Shown one piece after another: positions 56,068 through 64,000 of a stretch of DNA of 64,000 nucleotides. Made by a program: the position numbers and the translations under genes. Position 1 is the first letter of the stretch. Each line of letters begins with the position of its first letter. Source of the stretch: Bolinopsis microptera (Eukaryota; Ctenophora; Tentaculata; Lobata; Bolinopsidae); contig NC_087076.1 in assembly GCF_026151205.1 (NCBI RefSeq), positions 11,940,902-12,004,901 on the forward strand, written 5' to 3'. Under the pieces are notes generated by a model that made no database searches, had not been told where the DNA came from, and worked only from the letters and a program-made list of their open reading frames with translations.

Positions 56068-59011
56068 ATGGCGACAAAGCATGGAAGTCGTGGTAAAAAT
56101 CAGCAAACAATATCATCTATCATTGGAGAAAATGAAAAAATAATAGAGATTGTTAATGCTACATCAATCACCAAAGACAAAACCAAAGCTAAACGGTGCT
56201 TCATTGTTGTTACTCATCTGAAAGGGTCTCACCTCAACTATTCAATATTTGTTATCAACCAGAGCAAGGATGTTCTTAAGTTGAGATACAGATTTGCATT
56301 GATTGAGTTGAATGCAGTAGATTTCTTGGCTAGTGATGATTCAAGACTTGATTTTTTGCTCAAGTTTAATGAAGACAAAGTACTTCACTATGCTTGTGAT
56401 GCTTGGGAAAAGAAGAAAAAGTTTCTTATAAATCTTTACAAGCTCTGCAAGAACAAGCTTCCAAAAGAAGCCTTGCCAGTATTCAAGAATGTCAACACCC
56501 AAATGTTGGAAGAGACAGTTTTCTTGTCTGCAACATTGAAGGGTATGGAGAATGATTCACCAAATCCATCTGAAAATGTTGAGCCTGAGTACAAACTGAA
56601 ATATCTCACTAAAGAAGAAGAACTAGACCTTGAACAAGTTTGTAAAGCATGCCAGTGGGAAACTGAAAGTGCAGAAGAGTTTATTGCCAAAATAACAATG
56701 GAGCTTTCTGGTTTGGATAAAGCAAACATCCATTCTATAATGAATGTTGAAGAAGAAATTTTGAAATTATTCGAGACAATGGATGATGCTATCAAAAAAT
56801 TAGACACACTCGACGAGAGCTTGAATGAGTACAGCGAAATCCTAACAAGAGAAGAATCAAGAATTCTTGACATTTCTGACCTTAGCTCTAATCATTCTGT
56901 TAGAGTTGCTAATAACCAAAAGCTGTTACAGAAAACTCAAGATCTTCTTCAGTTGCTCTCTCTTCCTGTCAATCTAGAGGATCTAGATACTTTGAACGAC
57001 TATAACCTTGAATCATTCTCTCAAGCAGTAGAGGTTGCTCAAAGTAGAGTTGATGCCCTTGCAGGTCATGAACTCCAAGAACTGCACTGTGTGCAAGAAT
57101 TCATGATAAACTGTAGAGCTTTTCTAAAGACAGTCCCTGAGTTACTTTATGCTGATTTAGATGAAAAATTAAGGAAAGATTGGCAAGGGAAGCACAGGGC
57201 TCGCCACATCAATGTTGCTAGATTCACATCTCTACTTAATTGGTGCAAAGACTTTGATCCAGTCATGTTTAATGCTATTTTCCAGTCGTATGAGGCATCA
57301 ATACAAAAATGCTATGCCAAAGAAATAAGCAACTTCTTTAAAGATAAAGTTGGCACTATTCAGAAGAGATCAAACTTGGACAAAGGTTTCTCCTTTGCTG
57401 GAAAGTCAAATTCCAGCACATCTACGATGGATATATCTGCATCAAAACAAAGTTTCAGAGGTTCTCTAAGTAACATCAGAGGTTCAATAGGATCAGTGGA
57501 TTCTGTCAACATCAAAGGTTCTGGTGATTCAATGGCTACTTATCAGACTCAAAGTGAAAATAACTCTAAATTCGATAATCTGTTTTGTAAGGTTAGTGGA
57601 CTATGATATAAGTTTGATAGTAAAAATATTTTGCAATAACTATCTCATGAACTCTTCCTTCAGCTTCAATCTATAACACAATTATACTGTGAAATGGCTC
57701 TTAATTACTTTGGCTAGGAAAGCATCAAAGCTAATTTGATTAACATGATCAATGATAATTTAATGTAATTTTGCTTCATAATCAGGTACTGGATTTCATT
57801 ACCCCGCTTGTTGTCGACGAGGAAGACCACCTCAATGAAGTCTTTGGAATACCATTCATGGAAGATATACCCACAGATGCCAGTGACAATGAAATAAGAA
57901 CCCGTAAAGACGAAAATACTGCAACTAACAATATCTTGATTAAACTCTTCGGAGCGAAGCTTGATCAAGAGTTACAACAACTCATTGAAGTTAGGTGAGA
58001 ATGAAATCAATCAACCATTTTATGATATTCAAAGGGATCATAAACAATTTTATCTTAATGTAGACATTTTAACTCAGAATAAACATTCTATGCAGTATGC
58101 ACATATCACCATATTATACTGTACATATTGAAATTATGTTACATATAGATTAGCTAACTATATCTCTAGAATGAAACAGAGCATGGCATAATAAGATCAA
58201 TTTTCAGCTACAAAGTTGATCCCTACTACTCACTATACATGTACCTGAGGCTGGGGAAACCGAGCCATAACCAAGAAGGAAGTGTATTCCTCAAACGGTT
58301 CTATTCCTCCTGTTTGATAATCGTAAAACGGCAGTTTGACCAGTTTATTAAGAACCAGGTTAGTTATCAAATGTATTTATTCTACAGTAACTATGATTAT
58401 GCTCACAAAAGCTTAAATACTTATTAGTATCTAATTGAAAATTAGAGATTACTAAGAAAAGACCTACTTTCCGCTGACGAAAGTTCGATTAAATACTTGG
58501 GGTGATAGTTAATTAATTAATAAGATAAATAGTTAATTGCTTGCTGCAACTACAAAGATCAGTAATACCTTTCAAACTTTCCAAAGCATGTCCCTACTTT
58601 AAATCTATTATGTATGTATCCTGCAATCTTCAACCCTTTTGCCATGCAGAACTTGTGTCTGCTTTTAAAAATTTCCATTAATAACAGTTTTTCACTATCA
58701 GGTAGCCCAAATAGGTGAGACCAAGGCACATAAAAGTAAGAGGTGTGGCATCCTACACTGTGTTCATAAGTACGAGCATTTTGTGAGAGATACTGAGCGG
58801 CTCTTTGATAGAAAACTAGAAAGAAGGACTGAGATTGAAAAGGTTTGACTTACGTTGTATACGTAGTGAGGGGGGGGGGGCTCATGTTTTTTTGTCCGTT
58901 TTTGTCCGTTTGGCAGCTATATTTTCAAAACGGACAAAAAATAAAGCGGACAAAAACGGACAAAAACGGACAAAAACGGACAAAAAATAACAAAAATTGA
59001 AATAACATTTA

Positions 59012-59043
<32 letters not shown>

Positions 59044-61033
59044 CTCCTCCTCCTCCTCCTCCTCCTCCTCCTCCTCCTCCTCCTCCTCCTCCTCCTCCTC
59101 CTCCTCCTCCTCCTCCTCCTCCTCCTCCTCCTCCTCCTCCTCCTCCTCCTCCTCCTCCTCCTCCTCCTCCTCCTCCTCCTCCTCCTCCTCCTCATCCTCC
59201 TCCTCCTCCTCCTCCTCCTCCTCCTCCTCCTCCTCCTCCTCCTCCTCTTCCACCTTCTCCTCCTCCTCCTCCTCAGCCATCCTCCTCAGCCATCCTCCTC
59301 AGTCCTCCTCAGTCCTCCTCCTCTGCAGTCTTCATCATCCTCCTCAGTCCTCCTCCTCCTGGGTCCTCCTCCTCCTCTTCATCCTCCTCCTCTTCCTCCT
59401 CAGTCCTCAGTCCTTCTCCTCAGTCCTCCTCCTCATCCTTCTCGTCAGTACTCCTCCTCCTCAGTCCTCCCCCAGTCCCCCTCCTCCTCCTATTCAGTCC
59501 TCCTCCTCCTCAGTTCTCCTCCTTCTCATTCCTCCTTCTGAGTCCTCCTCATTCCTCCTTCTGAGTCCTCCTCCTTCTCCTGAGTCCTCCTCCTGGGTCC
59601 TCTTTCTCCTCCTCCTTCTCAGTCCTCCTCCTCCTCCCTCTCAGTCATCCTCCTCAGTCATCCTCCTCAGCCATCCTCCTCAGCCATCCTCTTCAGCGAT
59701 CCTCCTCAGTACTCCTCAGTCCTCCTCCTTCTCAGTCCTCCTCAGTCCTCCTCCTCAGTCATCCTTCTCCTCCTCCTCCTCCTCCAGGGGGATCCTGTTT
59801 TTTATCCGTTTTTTCCGTTCGGAACCCTATATTATCAAAACGGACAAAAAATAGAGCGGACAAAAACGGACAAAAACGGACAAAAAATAACAAAAATGGA
59901 AATAATATTTAGATGCTTCCTCCTCCTCCTCAGTCTTCCTCAGTCATCCTCCTCCTCCTCCTGAGTCCTCCTCCTGGGTCCTCCTCCTGGGACCTCCTCC
60001 TCTTGGGTCCACCTCCTCTTCATCCTCCTCCTCTTCCTCCTCAGTCCTCAGTTCTCCTCCTCAGCTCAGTCCTCCTTCTCAGTCCTCCTCCTCATCCTTT
60101 TCCTCAGTCCTCCTCCTCAGTCCTGCCCAGTCCCCCTCCTCCTCCTATTCACTCCTCCTCCTCCTCCTCCTCCTCCTCCTCCTCCTCCTCCTCCTCCTCC
60201 TCCTCAGTCCTCCTCCTCCTCAGTCCTCCTCCTTCTCAGTCCTCCTCCTCCTCCTCAGTCCTCCTCCTCCTCAGTCATCCTCCTCAGTCCTTCTCCTCCT
60301 CAGTCCTTCTCCTCTTCCTCCTCCTCCTCAGTCTTCCTCATATTCCTCAGTCCTCCCCCAGTCACCCTCCTCCTCAGTCCTCCCCCAGTCACCCTCCTCC
60401 TCATCCTCATCCTCCTCATCAGTCCTCCTTCGCCTTCTCAGTCCTCCTCTTCAGTCCTCCTCCTCCTTTTCCTGGTTCCTCCTCCTCAGTCCGCATTCTC
60501 CTCCTCAGTCCTTCTCAGTCCTTTCCCCAGTCACCCTCCTCCTCATCCTCCTCATCAGTCCTCCTTCTCCTTAGTCCTCCTCCTCAGTCCTCCTCCTCCT
60601 CCTCCTGGATCCCTCTTCTCCTCCTCAGTCCTTCTCCTCCTCCTCAGTTATCCACCTCCTCCTCCTTCTCCTCCTGGGTCCTCCTCCTTCTGCTCACCAG
60701 TCCTCCTCCTCAGTCCTCCTCATCCTCTTCATCCACTTACTTCTCCTCCTCATCAGTCCTCCTCCCAAGTCATCCTCCTCCTCCTGCACTGGGGCCTTTT
60801 CCTGTGTCCTCCTCCTCCTGGGTCCTCCTCCTCAGTCCTCCTCCTCTTCCTTCTCCTCAGTCCTTCTCCTCCTCAGTCCTTCTAGGCATCATGTAGCCGG
60901 TGGGCCCGACATGATACGACATATCTTGACACGTCGGGGTTTGTCGGGATTTGTCAGGGTTTGTCGGGGTTTGTCGGGGTTTGTCGGGGTTTGACGGGGT
61001 TTGACGGGGTTTCCGGTTTGTCGAGCCTGGAGG

Positions 61034-61069
<36 letters not shown>

Positions 61070-63784
61070 AGTCTCCCAACAAAAAGCCGAGACGGAGTCA
61101 TCAAGCTTTACGTGGAAAAACACTATACAAGAAGGCCTCATGTAGCCGGTGGGCCCGAGGCAAAACCCCTCGACAAACCCCGACAAACCCCGTTTGTCGG
61201 GGTTTGTCGGGATATGTCGGGGTTTGTCGGGGTTTGTCGAGCCTGGAGGCTACATGATGCCTCCTTCTCCTCTTCATCCTCCTCAGTCTTCCTCCTCCTC
61301 AATCCTTTCCCCAGTCACCCTCCTCCTCATCCTCATCCTCCTCATCAAGTCATCAGTGCTCCTTCTCCTTCTCAGTCCTCCTTCTCAGTCCTCCTCCTCC
61401 TCTTCTTCCTGGTTCCTCCTCCTGGGTCCTCCTTCTCCTCCTCAGTCCTCCTCCTCTTCCTCCTCCTCCTGGGTCCTCCTGATCCTCCTCAGTCTTCTTT
61501 CTCCTTCTACTCCTCAGTCCTCCTCCTCCTCAATCCTCCTCTTCCTCCTAAGTCCTCCCATTCTCAGTCCTCCTCCTCATCAGTCCTCTTCACCAGTCCT
61601 CCTCCTCAGTCCTCCTTATCCTCATCCTTCATCTCCTTCCTTCATCTCCTTTCTCCTCCTCATCCTCCTCATACACCTCCTCCTCATCAGTCCTCCTCCT
61701 CACTGCTCACTCCTTCTCCTCCTCCTCCTCCTCCTCCTCCTCCTCCTCGTCCTTAGTCCTCTTTATCAGTCCTCATCAGTCCTCATCAGTCCTCCTCCTC
61801 CCCAGTCCTCCTTTTGGTGCCTTTTCCTGGGTCCTCCTCCTGGGTCCTCCTCCTCTTGGGTCCTCCTCCTCTTGGGTCCTCCTCCTCATCCTTCTCCTTA
61901 GTCCTCCTCCTCCTCAGTCCTCCTCTTGAGTCCTTCTTCTCCTCCTCCTCCTATTCATTTCTCCTCCTCAGTTCTCCTTCTCAGTCTCACTTCTCCTTCT
62001 CAGTCCTCCTCCTCCTCTTCTTCCTGGTTCCTCCTCTTGGGTCCTCCTTCTCCTCCTCAGTCCTCCTCCTCTTCCTCCTCTTCCTGGGTCCTCCTGATCC
62101 TCCTCAGTCTTCTTCCTCCTTCTACTCCTCAGTCCTCCTCCTGCTCAATCCTCCTCTTCCTCCTAAGTCCTCCCCTCCTCAGTCCTCCTAAGTCCTCCCC
62201 TTCTCAGTCCTCCTCCTCATCAGTCCTCTTCACCAGTCCTCCTCCTCAGTCCTCCTTATCCTCATCCTTTATCTCCTTTCTCCTCCTCATCCTCCTCAGA
62301 TCATACACCTCCTTCTCCTCATCAGTCCTCTTCCTCACTGCTCACTCCTTCTCCTCCTCCTCCTCCTCCTCCTCCTCCTCCTCCTCCTCCTCCTCGTCCT
62401 TAGTCCTCTTTATCAGTCCTCATCAGTCCTCATCGGTCCTCCTCCTCCCCAGTCCTCCTCATGGGGCCTTTTCCTGGGTCCTCCTCCTCTTGGGTCCTCC
62501 TCCTCTTGAGTCCTTCTTCTCCTCCTCCTTTTCATTCCTCCTCCTCAGTTCTCCTTCTCAGTCTCACTCTTCCTCAGCCCCCCTCCTCTCCCTCCTCAGT
62601 CCCCCTCCTCAGTCCCCCCTCCTCCTTTTCCTCTCTTTCATCTCTCAATAATTTGTTCAATTTATAATTATTGTTGGTGTTATTGTTAACATAATTTATT
62701 GTTATATACTAAAATGTTTTTAAGCGCATTTGAGTCTGACTCAAAATGTGCTCAAGAATCTTTGTGTTTAACAAAGTTTTACTCTCCAGTAATACAACTT
62801 TTCATCCCTTTTTATGTTATTAAAAAATGTGTAGACTATTCTTTGTGCCTAATTGAAGATTAAAAGTTTGAGAAAGGACCATGGTCATTAACCGGGCTAC
62901 CCATTTCTGCAGATAGCCTGTTACAAATTGTGGAGAAAATTTAAATCAAAAGTTACAATTTTTGTCCGTTTTTGTCCGTTTTTGTCCGTTTGGCAGCTAT
63001 ATTTTCAAAACGGACAAAAATTAACGGACAAAAACGGACAAAAACGGACAAAAAATAACATGATCCCCCCCCCCCCGTAGTGACTACTTTAAAGTCAGCC
63101 AAATATCAGCTTTGCTCAAGGTGACCAGGGTTATCTGTGATTAAAATATCGTAATCAACTTATCAATCAAATCTTCAATAACAAATTCCTCAGGGCTACA
63201 TTACGCTGCTGGAAGCAGTTTTCTTTGCTATAGACAGGATCTCGAAGGAACAGCAGAAAGTGCCCCCAGAGGTGGTTATGATTGAAAACTATCACCATCT
63301 TACTGAACTCATGAAATCTATGAGTTTGTCGTGTCTGAGTGAGCTGCAGAGAAAGGCAGCTAAATTGTATGAGACTAATTTAAACGAATATGTCACAGTC
63401 AAATTGGGGAATCCCATCGAGAAAATCAGGTATGATTGGTTTTGAAGTTTATAGATTTAAATCTAATAATGATTTCAATCTCAGTTCAATTATGTTAAAG
63501 TATTTGCCATCGTATGTGGCACGTAATGTCCAATTCTTTTATTTTGAAAGTAAGTTAGTGTCCTTCAATTTTAAACATATCTTTGAACTTAATACCCTGA
63601 ACAGATTTAAGATAAGATATTTTGCAGTGCATTTTTCCTGGGGGTGAAACAGTCGCTGAGCTCCGCAGTGCGACCAGAGGAGGTCGGTTTTCAGATAAAC
63701 TATAGTCGGAGTGTCCTCAAGAGTATCATTAAGCAGTACCCTCTGAAAGATGTCCGCAGGAGTATTGAAAATTATCTCAACAAG
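56068..63784 (+). CDS. EXOC1: Exocyst complex component 1 (SEC3), main copy, 3' end beyond window
   Basis: SEC3 is a landmark subunit of the exocyst, which tethers secretory vesicles to the plasma membrane. Exons: 56068-57591, 57786-57994, 58208-58358, 58702-58842, 63194-63429, 63628-63784, all GT-AG with agreeing phases, giving 806 codons so far; metazoan EXOC1 is near 890 residues, so one or two exons are missing at the right edge. Order: PH-like phosphoinositide-binding region (about residues 22-130), coiled coil (about 180-330), then the SEC3 C-terminal helical core including YKVDPYYSLYMYLRLGK and LHCVHKYEHFVRDTE segments. The start ATG is the first after acceptor tattttta|g in context CACATGGCG. 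Intron 4 is 4.35 kb, almost all of it a satellite-filled TIR element. Exons 1 and 2 also occur 4.4 kb upstream. Confidence 0.93.
59013..59270. repeat. Nearly pure CTC trinucleotide array
   Basis: Over 240 bp of ctc with a single cat and a few ctt/acc interruptions. It starts directly after the leader phrase tagatgcttc. Confidence 0.95.
59787..59925. repeat. Internal copy of the leader hairpin
   Basis: Starts gggggatcctgttttttatc, contains the ccgttcgga.ccctatatt hairpin loop and ends tatttagatgcttcctcctc. Closer in loop sequence to the 18586 copy than to the 58870 copy. Confidence 0.8.
60884..61262. mobile_element. Nested TIR element with iterated GGGGTTTGTCG
   Basis: Ends are exact inverted copies, aggcatcatgtagcc and ggctacatgatgcct. 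The flanking ccttct (60878-60883 and 61263-61268) may be a duplication but is a common word in the satellite. The interior has two arrays of ggggtttgtcg, a T-run of about 35, a palindrome cgacaaacccc / ggggtttgtcg near 61180-61210, and a second internal copy of catgtagccggtgggcccga near 61139. Confidence 0.7.
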
Positions 63785-63844
63785 GTAAATAATGCTTGTA
63801 GTTTGGTAGAGACTATAATAATGATGATTGCGGGGGATATTTAT

Positions 63845-64000
63845 AGTGACATGTCCACAATAACACGTGACATGTCCACAATAACACGTGACATATCCAC
63901 AATAGCACGTGACATGTCCACAATAACGCGTGACATGTCCACAATAACGCGTGACATGTCCACAATAACACGTGACATGTCCACAATAACACGTGACATG
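63845..64000. repeat. 21-bp tandem repeat with CACGTG, running off the edge
   Basis: Seven or more copies of gtgacatgtccacaataacac in EXOC1 intron 6; each junction creates cacgtg (cgcgtg in some copies). The array continues past the window end. Confidence 0.9.

Larger units (their letters stand above)
53786..58194. repeat. Direct 4.4 kb tandem duplication, copy B
   Basis: Begins attggaaactattgataac as at 49379 and ends gcatggcataataa, where it leaves copy A. Differences from copy A are about fourteen substitutions or small indels before the first exon and one (52878 A to 57288 G) after it. Confidence 0.95.
59275..62650. repeat. Mixed pyrimidine satellite
   Basis: Same vocabulary as 18690-22440 (cagtcctcctc, tgggtcctcctc, cagccatcctcct, tcccccagtccccctcctcc), interrupted by the leader at 59787-59925 and the nested element at 60884-61262. 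A higher-order duplication of about 0.6 kb is visible (about 61375-61800 against 61990-62460). Confidence 0.9.
58870..63075. mobile_element. 4.2 kb TIR element with pyrimidine satellite in EXOC1 intron 4
   Basis: The left end is a G-run followed by ctcatgtttttttgtccg; the right end is the near reverse complement, cggacaaaaaataacatgat followed by a C-run. The 8-bp cgtagtga flanks both sides (58862-58869 and 63076-63083; the first C may belong to the C-run). Each end contains a hairpin of tgtccgttt against aaacggaca and the shared phrase tttggcagctatattttcaa. The interior is ctc satellite, a second leader copy (59787) and a nested TIR element (60884-61262). No coding capacity. Confidence 0.75.

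Noticed and set aside
59013-59564. Long poly-Pro, poly-Glu, poly-Arg and poly-Ser open frames in the CTC satellite
   Set aside because: A trinucleotide array is open in several frames on both strands; length reflects composition only. Same for 18666-18857, 38062-38503 and 59913-62667.

Overview
This is a 64 kb piece of an AT-rich, intron-rich animal nuclear genome. The evidence is standard GT-AG introns of 0.1 to 12.5 kb, an IMP dehydrogenase gene split into 14 coding exons, an exocyst SEC3/EXOC1 gene, LINE, Penelope-like and hAT-like mobile elements, and a TTAGGG-type telomeric motif. Nothing in it is bacterial. An invertebrate such as a cnidarian would fit, but that is inference; no rRNA, tRNA or mitochondrial marker is present to settle it.

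Layout. 1-14 kb is repeat-dominated: a LINE 3' end, a 4.3 kb foldback element, a six-copy 91-bp tandem array, and a 64-bp minisatellite field into which a 5'-truncated LINE has jumped. 14.1-15.0 kb holds the last two exons of a SWIM zinc-finger gene, with one frameshift. 18.4-22.8 kb is a 4.4 kb terminal-inverted-repeat element filled with pyrimidine satellite. 24.4-43.8 kb is a complete IMPDH gene on the + strand (14 coding exons, 516 codons plus stop, all splice phases consistent). Its 12.5 kb eighth intron contains two nested genes: a three-repeat proline/tyrosine-motif protein on the + strand, and a 12-exon, 630-residue glycine-headed coiled-coil protein on the - strand. The two converge, about 270 bp apart. 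The same intron also holds a hAT-like element and a TIR element carrying telomere-like repeats.

43.9-47.8 kb carries CG-rich dispersed repeats and a duplicated small membrane-protein gene. 47.9-49.7 kb is a Penelope-like reverse transcriptase (- strand) whose single frame is interrupted only by two TAA codons. 49.4-58.2 kb is a direct 4.4 kb tandem duplication containing the first two EXOC1 coding exons twice. The downstream EXOC1 exons follow only the second copy and run to the right edge, interrupted in an intron by another 4.2 kb satellite-filled TIR element (58.9-63.1 kb).

The main new observation is a recurring architecture. At least four unrelated-looking elements have inverted ends built from iterated short motifs, bounded by short direct repeats that look like target-site duplications (about 8 bp in three cases), and contain expanded simple satellite. 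Two are over 4 kb, and one of these sits inside an EXOC1 intron. All gene models were joined by hand from splice signals and phase; no alignment or database search was run.
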